Shown here piece after piece: positions 53,736-63,090 of a DNA stretch of 64,000 bases (position 1 is its first letter; the number at the start of each line of letters is the position of its first letter). Under the pieces are notes generated by a model, which was given only the letters and a program-made list of their open reading frames with translations, did no database searches and was not told where the DNA came from. The stretch is from Bradyrhizobium rifense (lineage in GTDB: Bacteria; Pseudomonadota; Alphaproteobacteria; Rhizobiales; Xanthobacteraceae): NCBI RefSeq assembly GCF_008123425.1, contig NZ_VSSS01000078.1:1-64000 (forward strand), in the 5' to 3' direction. Position numbers and translations under genes: made by a program.

Positions 53736-54617
53736 TCAGCCCTTCGACGAGGCGTTTTGCGTGACAAGATTGGTGACGAAACTGACCGCCCGCATCTCCC
53801 GCATCAGCGACGAATTGAAGCTGATCTCGTTGATGCGGTTCAAAATATCGACAGCGGTGCGCGGCACCTCATTACGAAACAGCGGATTGATATGAACGAT
53901 GACAATGTCGGTGCTCTTGCAGTCGTAGATCAGCGGGAAGAGCGCCGGGTTTCCCATATAACCACCGTCCCAATAAGCTTCGCCGTCGATCTCGACCGCG
54001 TGAAACATCGTGGGAAGACATGCCGAAGCCATCACGGCAGAGATTGAAATTTCCTTTCCGGCGAAGACCTTCACCTTGCCAGTACGAACGTTCGTCGCAG
54101 AGAGGAAGAGCTTGACCGGGCAGTCCGGGCGCCCCAACACGTTAAAATCGATCGATTGCTCGACCACTTCACGAAGCGGGTTATAGTCTGAAGGGTTGAA
54201 CTCATATGGCGATAGGACGCGTGTCACGAACCCCATAAGGGAGAAAACAGGCGACCAGTTCAGCTTGTGATCCCCCAGCATTTGGTCGATAAAACTTGGC
54301 TGCAACGGCCCCGACCTGGCCGCATCGCTGACGCGCTTCCAATAGTTGGTAAGCGCTTTGCGTGCTCCTTCGCGACCGCCGATCGCAAGCCCATAGGCAA
54401 AGACCGCCGCATTCATCGCTCCGGCGCTGGTTGCACTGAGCCCCTCGAAGGCAAGACCTTTCTCGTCCAGGAGTCGGTCGAGTACACCCCAGGTAAACGC
54501 ACCGTGCGCTCCGCCCCCTTGGAGAGCCAGATTGATGGTCCTGGAGGATACCGGTTCGTGGCCGGCTCTCCCAGCTGCCTCGAGCATTTCCGCTGATTTC
54601 CGCTCTGAAGTAGCCAT
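53736..54617 (-). CDS. Patatin-like phospholipase
   Basis: A 293-residue patatin-family protein. The glycine-rich oxyanion loop is LQGGGAHGAFTWGVLDRL, the nucleophile elbow is LSATSAGAMNAAVFAYG with the Ser, and the dyad Asp is in YWDGGYMGNPALFPL. Members cleave acyl groups from lipids at the cytoplasmic face of the membrane or after secretion. No signal peptide is seen. The ATG at 54617 is chosen because it places the N-terminal SERKSAEMLEAAG right before the conserved part and sits 71 bases after a regulon box. The stretch 53478-53735 between this gene and the UrtA-like relic holds no gene. Confidence 0.88.
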   Translation of the reverse strand: MATSERKSAEMLEAAGRAGHEPVSSRTINLALQGGGAHGAFTWGVLDRLLDEKGLAFEGLSATSAGAMNAAVFAYGLAIGGREGARKALTNYWKRVSDAARSGPLQPSFIDQMLGDHKLNWSPVFSLMGFVTRVLSPYEFNPSDYNPLREVVEQSIDFNVLGRPDCPVKLFLSATNVRTGKVKVFAGKEISISAVMASACLPTMFHAVEIDGEAYWDGGYMGNPALFPLIYDCKSTDIVIVHINPLFRNEVPRTAVDILNRINEISFNSSLMREMRAVSFVTNLVTQNASSKG

Positions 54618-54688
54618 TGCCGAACCGCGACCCTGGTCGCCCGCATGCATGTCGCCGCGAGAACCTACGGCATAGTCTTTCCTCCGCC

Positions 54689-54703
54689 TATGCAAAAACG
54701 GCA
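54689..54703 (-). promoter_or_regulatory. TGCCG-N5-GCATA box, patatin gene
   Basis: Sense sequence TGCCGTTTTTGCATA plus G, 71 bases before the ATG at 54617. Confidence 0.75.
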
Positions 54704-54826
54704 AATGGCTGCCGCTTCGTATCAGAACGCCGCACTTCCGAATCTGGCCGATTCCGTTGAAAGGCCGGAAGTAGTTTGTTGTAATGGCGCGAGCGCCGAC
54801 GCGGCCGAAGGATGGCTCAACAGTTC

Positions 54827-55950
54827 TTATGCGAGCCTTGGGGTTGGCATCTTAATCAGCTTGGCCATCATGCGGAGGTTCTGGGCGGTGGCTGCAAGGG
54901 TGAACTCGTCAGGCGCGCCGTTTGGACCTCGCAAACGTAAACGGTCGAGTTTGATGTGGGAAATGCACCTGCGAATATTCCTGTCGTTATTCATGAATAC
55001 CTTTTGCGCTTGAGGTGCGCGAACAACATCTCGATCTTCTTGCGGAGCCGACCCGAAGTTCGGCCCTCCCACGGATCTTGCGATCCGGCGTGCCATGTCG
55101 CGAGCGCCCTCGTAGATTGAGCGCGGTACCCGCCGTGAGGCCTGCTTGGGGTCGGGACTTCAATGCGCAGCGATCACAATCGCGCTTGCTGGCGAGGTAA
55201 CCCATGGTGGCACCATCATTCACCAGCGTTCCGGTCGTAGAAGAACTTTGCCACTGGGGCAACGATAGACGTCCCTGGCATGGTCATAGGTCAAGTCGTC
55301 GCGCGAGAAGATCCCGTCTGTGCGAGCCGATTTGTCGGAGACTGTAACATGCGGCCCGATGCCATGCGCGTAGACCAGCCAGGCGAGCATCTCGGCCGAG
55401 CCGTAGCTGCTGTCACCGATGAGCCGGCTCGGATAGAGGTCAAACCGCTCCAGCGAGCGCTCCATCATGCGCTTGGTGGCCAATGCCTGCGCCTGCCGGA
55501 TTGCCGTCGTCGCCTCAACACCGAAGATGATCGCGTTCTCGATGTCGATCAGGTAGTTCGTCGAGTAGGCAAAAAAGCTTGGCCGCCGTGCGCCCCCGTC
55601 CAGCGCGCCGCCGGGTCGGAGGGCGACACAAACTTCGGGGTAACCTCGGTCGCTGCTCCGAAGGCTGCATCATCGAGGACAGTTGGATACTCATCGATGG
55701 CTCGTCCGGCAGCCGCCGGCGGAAGTCCCTTGTCGCTCTCGGTGCTCTTCTGCCGATTGGCGTCGGCCTTGATCAAGCTCGCATCGACTGCAAACCACCG
55801 ACCAGCCGCTCCTCATGCAGCGGCGCAACTCGCTCTCGAACACGCGTCGGAAGAGATCGCTCTGCCTGAAGCGGCCGTGCCTGTTCTTGGAGAACGTCGA
55901 GTGATCCGCGGAGACTGAGCCGGCAGAACCACCGGTAAGCAAAATTTGGC
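54827..55950 (-). mobile_element. IS1182-type transposase, decayed
   Basis: In several frames of the minus strand the transposase can be followed from ADHSTFSKNRHGRF through IKADANRQKS, DEYPTVLDDAAFGAATEVTP, DPAARWTGAHGGQAF, MMERSLERFDLYPSRLIGDS, YGSAEMLAWLVYAHGIGPHV and FSRDDLTYDHARDVYRCPSG to LDRLRLRGPNGAPDEFTLAA and TAQNLRMMAKLI. This order is that of IS1182-family DDE transposases. At least four frame changes break it, and the first seventy residues are missing or scrambled. I could not define terminal inverted repeats. Confidence 0.8.
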
Positions 55951-56272
55951 GCAACTGCATACTGTGACTGGAGTCACAGAGCGTGCCAGATGGCTTGCAG
56001 CGATTTCGCCCGCATTCTGCGCGGGAGGTTGTGCGCTGAGACTAATCGGTTCAAGCTGGATAAACGCCAGCTCGGAACAGATAATTTCCAGAGCGATCTC
56101 AGTTGCTGAGCGCGAAAAGCAGCAGCAGGCTCGTTCGCAACCGCAATAACGGCGGCTCGACACAGGGCCATTGTGGCGAGGCTCACATGTTTAGCACATC
56201 CTCGTCACGCGGTACCTCGGCCTATTTTGAAAGTTTGACGCGAGCCGGCCAACGAATCAAGGTGGCGGCAAG
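55951..56272. other. Intergenic stretch, no gene recognised
   Basis: About 320 bases between the IS1182 relic and the serine hydrolase. Open frames on the minus strand lack a signature. Confidence 0.4.
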
Positions 56273-57522
56273 GTGGTGGCGTTCGCGCTCGTCGCCGCGG
56301 TCGTTGCTGCAAGTTTGAACGCCACGTTTGGAGATACGCCGGCCGCACGACGCTTTTCGCAACCGGGCCTTCAGCGGATCGGTGATTATCTACGACATGA
56401 GATCGCGATCGGTAAAATTCCCGGCGCGATCTTTTTGATCCAGCAGCACGGAAAGCCAGTCTATTATGAGAAATTCGGCCTGCGCGACGTCGCAACCAAG
56501 GTACCGATGACGGATGACACCATCTTTCGGTTCTATTCGATGTCGAAGCCTATCACATCGGTTGCCGTGCTGATGCTGGTGGACGACGGCAAGCTGTCGC
56601 TCGATGACCCCCTCTCCAAATACATTCCGGCCTTTGCCGACGTAAAGGTCGGCGTGGAAACGCCCGACGCGACTGGAAAGCCAGTGTTTACGCTGGAACC
56701 GCTCAAGCGCCCGATCACCGTACTCGATCTGATGCGACAAACATCCGGTATCACCTACGGGTTTTACGGCGACGGCCCCGTGCAAAAACTCTATCGGCAG
56801 GCCGACCTTTACGGCGGCGATTTTGACAACGCCGAGTTCGCTGCGCGCCTGGCGAACCTGCCGCTCGGCGAGCAGCCGGGCACGACATGGACCTATAGCC
56901 ATTCCGTTGATGTGCTCGGGAGGGTGATCGAGGTGGTTTCGGGACAATCGCTGTTTCAGTTCGAGAAGGAGCGGCTGCTGGATCCCCTTGGCATGAGCCA
57001 TACCGCGTTTTTTGTCGCGGACGAGGCGAAGCGCCCGTTGGTCGCCCAGTTCCTGCCGGATGATCTGATAGACCCGCCCATTGCTGGAATCAGGGACCGA
57101 TGGTGCATAGGCGCTGGGAATCCGGTGGTGCCGGAATGGTAGGGACGACCGGCGACTACGCGCGCTTTGTGCAGATGCTCCTGAATGGCGGCACGCTTGA
57201 CGGACGACGCTATCTGAAACCGGAGACGGTGGCCCTGATGACGTCGGACCAAATCGGTCCCGGGAGCGGAATCGCACCCGCCAATGTCTATTTTCTGGCA
57301 GTCCACGCCGGATTCGGATTGGGCGTTGCCGTGCTCACATCGCCGCAGCCGAAGAGGCCGTGGCCGCCAGGCATATATGGATGGGATGGCGTGGCCGGCA
57401 CCTTTTTCTTTGTTGACCCGAATGACGATCTGTTCGCGATCTGCATGATGCAGTCACCATCGCACCGCGGGCGGATCGAGACGGAGCTGGCGCCGCTGAT
57501 TTTCAATGCGATGGTGAGGTAG
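56273..57522 (+). pseudogene. Beta-lactamase-fold serine hydrolase, frameshifted
   Basis: A secreted serine hydrolase of the class C beta-lactamase/esterase family, about 415 residues when joined. The GTG start opens a hydrophobic signal (VAFALVAAVVAASLNATFG). The catalytic motif S-x-x-K is in FRFYSMSKPITSVAVLML, and TWTYSHSVDVLGRVIEVVSG covers the second motif region. The frame changes near 57090: one frame ends IRDRWCIGAGNP, while the other continues VHRRWESGGAGMVGTTGDYA and YGWDGVAGTFFFVDPNDDLF. The fold is otherwise complete, so one indel is the lesion. Intact members cut esters or amides in the periplasm. Confidence 0.8.
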
Positions 57523-57748
57523 GCTGCCAAAGCTTGATCGACTTCAGGGACCAATCGCGATTGCGTTAGCCCGCAATGCATTCAGCTCCTACCTCGAGTT
57601 GCCCGCGTCACTCCTTGGCCGCGCCGGCGAGGTGATCGCTTTGCATTGAATGAGTCCGGTATTGATGCTGTGGACGGCTCCTCCACCGGCACGAGAGTGC
57701 CAAGGAATGGGAGCCGTTTGAGGCTCCTACGATTCGGAGGAGCAGCCT

Positions 57749-58779
57749 ATGCAGTCAATTTCGACAGTCGGCCTGGATATCGCGAAGTCGGTCTTTCAAG
57801 TGCATGGCGTTGATGCAGCCGGCCAGGTGGTCGTACACCGTCAGTTGCGGCGCCGGTACGTCCTGGCGTTTTTCCAGAAGCTGCCGCCATGTCGAAGCTT
57901 GCGCTTCATCGCACCATTGGTCCCGCGAGCTGCAGGGGTTGGGGCATACGGTGCGATTGATGCCTCCGGCCTACGTGAAGCCCTACGTCAAGCGGCAGGA
58001 AAACGACAGCACCGACGCGGAGGCGATTTGCGAGGGGGTCACGCGACCCAATATGCGGTTCGTGCCGACCAGGACGGCCGAGCAACAGAGCTGTCTGATG
58101 CTTCACCGAGCGCGCCATCTCTTCATCCGCCAGCAGACGGCCGTGATCAACTCAATCCGCGGCCTATCTCGCCGAGTTCGGGATTGTCGCCCCTGTCGGG
58201 CGCAGGGGTGTCGAGCAACTGCTGGAAGTCGTCGCCGATACAGCCGACCCCCGGGTCGCCGAGGTCGCTGCGTGTGCTCTCGGCAGTCAGTTGCGGGCAT
58301 TGAAGGCTCAAATCCTGGAGTTCGACCGACGCATCATCGCCTGGCATCGATCAAGCGCGACGAGCAAACTGCTGGACGCGATCCCCGGCGTCGGGCCGGC
58401 GTTGGCAACAGCCTTGGTCGCCAGCATTGCGGATCCCAAGGCTTTCCGATCGGGACGGGAATTCTCGGCCTGGGTGGGACTCGTGCCGAAGCAGAACGCG
58501 AGCGGGGGCAAGGACAAGCTTGGCAGTATCGGCAAACAAGGCGATCGCTATTTGTACAGCCTGTTCACGGCTGGCGCGCTCGCCGTCATCCGGTATGCCA
58601 AGATCCATGGCACCGATCATCGGCCCTGGCTCACTCGATTGTTGGCCCGGCGCCCCGCCAAGGTTGCCGCTATCGCACTCGCCAACAAACTCGCCCGGCA
58701 TGATGGCCCGGAACGAACGCTACAAGCAACCCGCCGCTCTCGCGGCGTCAATGAGATCACACGGGAAAGCCCGGCGTGA
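57749..58779 (+). mobile_element. IS110-family transposase, frameshifted
   Basis: The gene begins MQSISTVGLDIAKSVFQVHG, the usual IS110 start with the first catalytic Asp. The frame shifts near 57880 to VEACASSHHWSRELQGLGHT and VRLMPPAYVKPYVKRQENDS, near 58155 to AEFGIVAPVGRRGVEQLLEV, and again near 58695. The C-terminal part has LDAIPGVGPALATALVASIA and FSAWVGLVPKQNASGGKDKL, the transposase_20 domain. The DEDD-type enzyme is therefore inactive here. A matching 3' frame continues after ARHDGP as MARNERYKQPAAL. The element ends were not determined. Confidence 0.85.
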
Positions 58780-59129
58780 CGTAACGGTTGGGAAGGCGAA
58801 CACAAGTAATGCAGTGCCGGTCGATCCGGCGATCAGGACAACCCACATGGGCCATAGCATCCTCGAATGCGAAGTATTGACCTGATCCGCGGAGGGCATT
58901 ATGGCCAGCGGTCATGTGAACCGCGTAAACAGGCGGAACACATGGCTGCTCCGACCAATGCTGCGACGTGAAGATTCTTCTTGCCAACCTGGAGCCGTCC
59001 ACACATGGCCCATCGCTTCCGTTGACGCGGTGCGTCGGCTGGTCTGGTATCGAGGGTAGAGCAGAATCATCGCCTGCGGTGTATACCGCCGCCTTTGACC
59101 CAAAGCGGTTCTCGAACTTGGCCCGCGAC
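58780..59129. other. Stretch without a recognised gene
   Basis: About 350 bases after the IS110 gene. A minus-strand frame from 59329 crosses it, but it overlaps the AraC gene and has no family signature. Confidence 0.4.
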
Positions 59130-60116
59130 TCACGCAACAAGCTGTGAGGGGCGACCCGCTCTGGTCGGTCGGTCGTTTGGCGGGCGACGAAGAGTAGCAA
59201 GCGGCCGCTCGTTAAATAATTCGCGATAGGCAACTGAAAAGCGACCGAGTTCCCAGAACCCATGTGACATGGCAATCTCCGTGACCGTTGCGGAGCAGGA
59301 TGTTGCTTGCTCCAACGCGCGGCGAACAAGGTGCATTCTCCGCAAGTTTAGATAACGGATAGGCCCCATTCCCAAGTGGTTCTCACAGGCAGCCCGCAGC
59401 GTTCGCTCAGCTACCCCGACAGCCGCGCAGACCTGTTCTAAATTCAATGGTGAATTGGGGTGCGCATCTAAAAATGCCTCGAACCGGGCAACGATAGTCC
59501 TGTGTCCTGGCCCAGCCATCTTCATTTTCGAAGCATTGCAATCGGTCAGACAGGCGAGCAAGGCGTGGGTCAACTTATGCTCAACCGCGCGAATAACCTC
59601 GGGAAACTCTAGAAGCTCCGGGGTCGCATTGGAGAAAGCTCCGACCATCGCATGTAGTTCAAGCAATCGTTTCATCAGCTCTGGCGCGGGCCGGAGAAAG
59701 CGGGCGCAGGGCTCCGGTTGCCATTCGAAACCCATCATCGATTTGGACGCTGCGGCAAGATCGCTCGGCCTAATTGACACACCACCGAGGCGGTATCTTC
59801 CGGTTGTCACGACGTGCTGCATGTCGCAGTCGTTGGCGCACAGTTCACCCGGCGAAAATAGCTGGCCTCGGTTGTACACCTCCGGCTGATCTTCGGTCAG
59901 GAAGGTGAACACCTTGCGGTCCGGCCTGATCGCGCCTCTATGCACACGCGACAGAGTTTCCTCGAAGCGTTGCATCCACAGTTGGTCCAACGTCACTTGC
60001 GTGAGCTGGGCCTCGAACACCCCCTTCGAGGTTGGCAATACCTCTATATCGGCGGACCGGATATTCGCTGAGTACTGCGCAGGGTCAGCGAAAAGGAGGA
60101 TTCTACTACGCTTCAC
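59130..60116 (-). CDS. AraC-family transcriptional regulator
   Basis: A 328-residue AraC protein like those at 34343 and 39071. The sensor part contains SADIEVLPTSKGVFEAQLTQ and ETLSRVHRGAIRPDRKVFTF. The DNA-binding part contains NLEQVCAAVGVAERTLRAAC, YLNLRRMHLVRRALEQATSC, TVTEIAMSHGFWELGRFSVA and YRELFNERPLATLRR. I prefer the GTG at 60116: GGAG stands seven bases before it, and it gives the box upstream the same spacing (75 bases) as at other genes. An ATG at 60143 would add nine residues. It is divergent from a small helical gene, as the pseudogene copy at 36738 is. Confidence 0.87.
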   Translation of the reverse strand: MKRSRILLFADPAQYSANIRSADIEVLPTSKGVFEAQLTQVTLDQLWMQRFEETLSRVHRGAIRPDRKVFTFLTEDQPEVYNRGQLFSPGELCANDCDMQHVVTTGRYRLGGVSIRPSDLAAASKSMMGFEWQPEPCARFLRPAPELMKRLLELHAMVGAFSNATPELLEFPEVIRAVEHKLTHALLACLTDCNASKMKMAGPGHRTIVARFEAFLDAHPNSPLNLEQVCAAVGVAERTLRAACENHLGMGPIRYLNLRRMHLVRRALEQATSCSATVTEIAMSHGFWELGRFSVAYRELFNERPLATLRRPPNDRPTRAGRPSQLVA

Positions 60117-60191
60117 TTTTGTGCTCCGATGGTACGCATACACCCTGAGCGAGCAACAGCACTGAGCCTAATATGACTAAAGTCCCAAGAC

Positions 60192-60206
60192 TATGCAAAA
60201 TCGGCC
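60192..60206 (-). promoter_or_regulatory. Variant TGCCG-N5-GCATA box, AraC gene at 59130
   Basis: Sense sequence GGCCGATTTTGCATA plus G, one mismatch, 75 bases before the GTG at 60116. Confidence 0.65.
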
Positions 60207-60228
60207 AAAATCGACAATTATTGAGCGA

Positions 60229-60243
60229 TGCCCAAATCGCATA
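60229..60243 (+). promoter_or_regulatory. Variant TGCCG-N5-GCATA box, small helical gene at 60337
   Basis: Sequence TGCCCAAATCGCATA plus G, one mismatch, 93 bases before the ATG at 60337. It forms a divergent pair with the box at 60192. Confidence 0.62.
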
Positions 60244-60336
60244 GGTTGTGTGTCGTAAGAGCGACAGACTTCTCAGCGCGCGAACAATCAAGCATTCTGG
60301 AGCGCTTCGGGCGGTGATCAAGGAAGGAGAGGAGCG

Positions 60337-60497
60337 ATGAGCGAAGCCATTGACCGCAGTGCAGTGCGGCGAAAGGCGAGAGTGCGATGCGACGGGAAGC
60401 CGCGTCCCTGCCACCATCATGCGAGCAGGAGCGGTTGCTGCAGTTGGCAGATGGATACCGGATGCTCGCGAGCCTCAAGAGGTGCTTCGAGAAGTGA
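60337..60497 (+). pseudogene. Frameshifted copy of the small AraC-linked helical protein
   Basis: The ATG at 60337 with GGAGAGGAG upstream opens MSEAIDRSAVRRKARV. A shift near 60385 then leads to RREAASLPPSCEQERLLQLA and DGYRMLASLKRCFEK with TGA at 60495. The second part aligns with DAARLPSGSDQQQLLQLAER of the intact gene at 37611. The arrangement with a divergent AraC gene is the same. The 289 bases after it (60498-60786) show no gene. Confidence 0.6.
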
Positions 60498-60786
60498 ATT
60501 GATCGCCACCACTGGCCAACTGCTTCCGTTGTTGGCACATCAGCGAAGTCGTGGCGCGCCATATTGAGGATCCGCTCAGCGGCATGGCGGACTACATTTG
60601 CTCAGGTTGAGTTCTTCGCATTTTGACCCCGAGCCGACATTGAACCCTAGCCCAATAGCGGCGCATGGAGTGTCGACGTCATCCCGTTCCCGACATAAGG
60701 TGCTCGAAACCGTGCACGAGATAGGTCGATCTGCCCACCTCGCGTTTTTTGACCCATAGGGCCTCAGCACTGCAATAGGAATTCCA

Positions 60787-61494
60787 CTAACGAGAAGGTG
60801 GCTGCTTAGCCGGTTTCCAGTCGCGCGCGAGCTTCTGCGCTTCGGCTATCTGAGCTGGGATCATTTTTCGTTCGGCCATTTGTATTAGGGTCGTGGCCGC
60901 TTTTTTCTCACCCTGTGCCGCCGATAGACTGAACCACATGTGGGCAGGGACATAGTCCTGCGGCACACCTCGGCCTTCGGCGTACATGACCCCGAGATGG
61001 AGCATGGCGACAGCATGGCCTTGCTCGGCAGCCCTCTGAAACCAGATCAAAGCCTCACTAAAGTCCTGCGGCACCCCTTTGCCGTTTACGTATTGATTCC
61101 CGAGCATAAACTCGGCGATGGCGTCGCCCTGGTCTGCAGCCTTCCGAAACCACGTCACGGCCTCGGTATCGTCCTGCGCCACGCCTTGGCCGTAGAGATA
61201 CAGGGTCCCGAGATTGGACTGGGCCAGGGCGTAGCCTTGCTCTGCAGCTTTGCGAAACCATATTGCTGCGGCAGCACAATCTTGCTGCACGCCGTGGCCC
61301 GCCACATACATTAAGCCAAGATTGAATTGGGCTGCGGCGTCACCATCATTGGCCAGCGGACGAATAAGACGCAATGCCTTGGCGTAGTCGCCTCTGGCGT
61401 TAGCATCGACCGCATCCTCGAATGGGCCAGCGGCCACAGGTGCGGCGAAGACTGACGCTAGAACGACGGCGACGACCATGAGCTTGAGGTTCAT
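60787..61494 (-). CDS. Secreted Sel1-repeat protein
   Basis: A 235-residue protein with a signal peptide (LMVVAVVLASVFAAPVAAG) and five Sel1-like repeats, each with the pattern A-Q-F-N-L-G-x-M-Y-x-x-G-x-G-V-x-Q-D followed by A-x-x-W-F-x-K-A-A-x-Q-G. Sel1 repeats form a curved helical scaffold that binds other proteins. The ATG at 61494 starts the signal peptide; the frame runs further upstream to 61632 without coding features. It is probably periplasmic and mediates protein contacts, partner unknown. Confidence 0.87.
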   Translation of the reverse strand: MNLKLMVVAVVLASVFAAPVAAGPFEDAVDANARGDYAKALRLIRPLANDGDAAAQFNLGLMYVAGHGVQQDCAAAAIWFRKAAEQGYALAQSNLGTLYLYGQGVAQDDTEAVTWFRKAADQGDAIAEFMLGNQYVNGKGVPQDFSEALIWFQRAAEQGHAVAMLHLGVMYAEGRGVPQDYVPAHMWFSLSAAQGEKKAATTLIQMAERKMIPAQIAEAQKLARDWKPAKQPPSR

Positions 61495-61928
61495 CGTCTG
61501 GCAACTTTGCTCTTGGTCACACTCGATTGCCAATAAGCAATCGTGAGATGGCGGTTCGATGAGCCGCAAAAGCCTAGCCGTAAGCGAATACAGTGTCTCT
61601 GGCGGCAAACGAGCAAGAGACGGCTGCTTCATGGCTGAATATGCGACCTAACACCGGCTGGCATCGCGTTGCAGAAAGAGACGCCGGCGAAAGCGAGCCG
61701 TTTTTTTTTCACTCGTTGGGGTCCGAAAATAAAATCAGTGGCACAAACTGCATACTCAAAATTTCCAGCTATGAGAGGTGGGTTACCGAATGTGGCTCTT
61801 GGGTCGCAGTACTGATCTTTTTTACGACAGATCTTCCCCATTGAATTTTACATGATGAACCCTGGTCGCCTAGGGGTTACGCTGTCACCGAGTTGTATTC
61901 GGAGGCGACACATCTTACGAGGCACGAC
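61495..61928. other. Intergenic stretch, no gene recognised
   Basis: About 430 AT-richer bases between the divergent Sel1 and channel genes, including a run of nine or ten T near 61700. No close match to the regulon box is present; the nearest is a poor one at 61740. Confidence 0.5.
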
Positions 61929-63047
61929 ATGACGGCGAGAATTGCACTGCCAGCGGCGGAGAGTGAGCGACCGAGATTAGCACGTCGACGGAGACTTGGC
62001 GTTGCTGCGATTGTCTTGGCACATGCAGTCATGTTTTTTTCCGATTGTGCGCGGGCCGATGAAAGCGGCGTCAGTTTCTGGATCCCAGGCCTCTTTGGAA
62101 GCCTCGCGGCCACACCGCAACAGCCGGGCTGGTCATGGGCGAATATCTACTACCATACCTCCGTATCGGCCGGCGCCGACGTCGCGCGTGCGCGTGAATT
62201 CACGCTCGGCAGGGTGCCGGCGAACGTAACCGTCAACGCAAATCTGAATTTGAATCTCCACGCCACCGGCGACCTTGGATTTGTGCTCCCGAGCTATGTG
62301 TTTGCAACGCCGGTGCTCGGCGGCCAGGCGTCGGTATCCATGTTGGCCGCCTATGGCGTCGTCGGCACCAGCCTGGCGGGGACCTTGTCCGGCGTGGCCA
62401 CGGTGCCGCCGTTCGGTAGCGTTCCCTTCGCGCGGTCCGATACCATCAGCGACACGACATGGGGCTTCGGGGATCTCGCGCCGATGTTCCAATTGAAATG
62501 GAACGCCGGCGTCCATAACTACATGACTTACATCACGGGCGACATCCCGGTTGGCGCTTACCAATCCGATCGCCTGTCGAATTTAGGCATCGGACACGGC
62601 GCGATCGATGCCGGCGGCGGCTACACCTATTTCAATCCGCAGACCGGCCACGAAGTCTCCGGTGTGCTGGGCTTCACCTATAATCTCAAAAATACTGCGA
62701 CGCAGTACCAGAGCGGCGTCGACCTGCACTTCGACTGGGGTGCATCGCAGTTTCTGTCGAAGCAGGTGATGGTTGGCCTCGTCGGCTATGTTTATAAGGA
62801 ACTCGGCTGCGATAGCGGCTCAGGCGACCGTGTCGGCTGCTTCCAGTCTCAGGTGGTCGGCATCGGCCCCCAGATCGGGTTCCTTTTTCCGGTCGGCGAC
62901 ATGCAGGGCTATCTCAATTTTAAGGCTTACGGAGAATTCGCTGCAGAAAACCGGCCAGCCGGCTGGAATACCTGGCTGACCTTCTCGATCTCGCCGCCCG
63001 CGCCCGGAGCGCCTCCGACGACAAAACCGATCGTCAGAAAATATTAA
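61929..63047 (+). CDS. SphA/MetA-type outer-membrane channel protein
   Basis: A 372-residue protein with an N-terminal export signal (basic RLARRRRL, then GVAAIVLAHAVMFFSDCARA) and a beta-barrel domain of the phenol-degradation meta-pathway (SphA) family. It includes DESGVSFWIPGLFGSLAATP, WANIYYHTSVSAGADVARAR, GDIPVGAYQSDRLSNLGIGH, AIDAGGGYTYFNPQTGHEVS and FPVGDMQGYLNFKAYGEFAA. Such proteins form outer-membrane pores for hydrophobic or aromatic compounds. It is the intact sister of the pseudogene at 35564. The ATG at 61929 is chosen; a TTG at 61893 is in frame. It is followed after 43 bases by the six-Cys secreted protein. Confidence 0.88.
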   Translation: MTARIALPAAESERPRLARRRRLGVAAIVLAHAVMFFSDCARADESGVSFWIPGLFGSLAATPQQPGWSWANIYYHTSVSAGADVARAREFTLGRVPANVTVNANLNLNLHATGDLGFVLPSYVFATPVLGGQASVSMLAAYGVVGTSLAGTLSGVATVPPFGSVPFARSDTISDTTWGFGDLAPMFQLKWNAGVHNYMTYITGDIPVGAYQSDRLSNLGIGHGAIDAGGGYTYFNPQTGHEVSGVLGFTYNLKNTATQYQSGVDLHFDWGASQFLSKQVMVGLVGYVYKELGCDSGSGDRVGCFQSQVVGIGPQIGFLFPVGDMQGYLNFKAYGEFAAENRPAGWNTWLTFSISPPAPGAPPTTKPIVRKY

Positions 63048-63090
63048 GCCAAAGCTGCCGACCTTCAGGTCCAAAAAAAGGGAGCTGAAC

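Noticed and set aside
53335..53895. Plus-strand frame of 186 codons over the UrtA/patatin 3' ends
   Set aside because: It is antisense to the patatin gene and out of frame with the UrtA-like gene; no motif.
58757..59329. Minus-strand frame of 190 codons
   Set aside because: Overlaps the AraC gene in another frame and the end of the IS110 gene; composition looks like a shadow frame.
30450..60243. Reading the TGCCG-N5-GCATAG box as a sigma-54 promoter
   Set aside because: Sigma-54 promoters need GG and GC elements with a fixed longer spacing (TGGCAC-N5-TTGC). Here the G to GC distance is two to three bases too short and the GG is absent in most copies.
61740..61754. A possible box upstream of the intact SphA-type gene (GGCACAAACTGCATA)
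   Set aside because: It keeps GCATA but only two of the five TGCCG positions, is not followed by G and lies 174 bases from the start.
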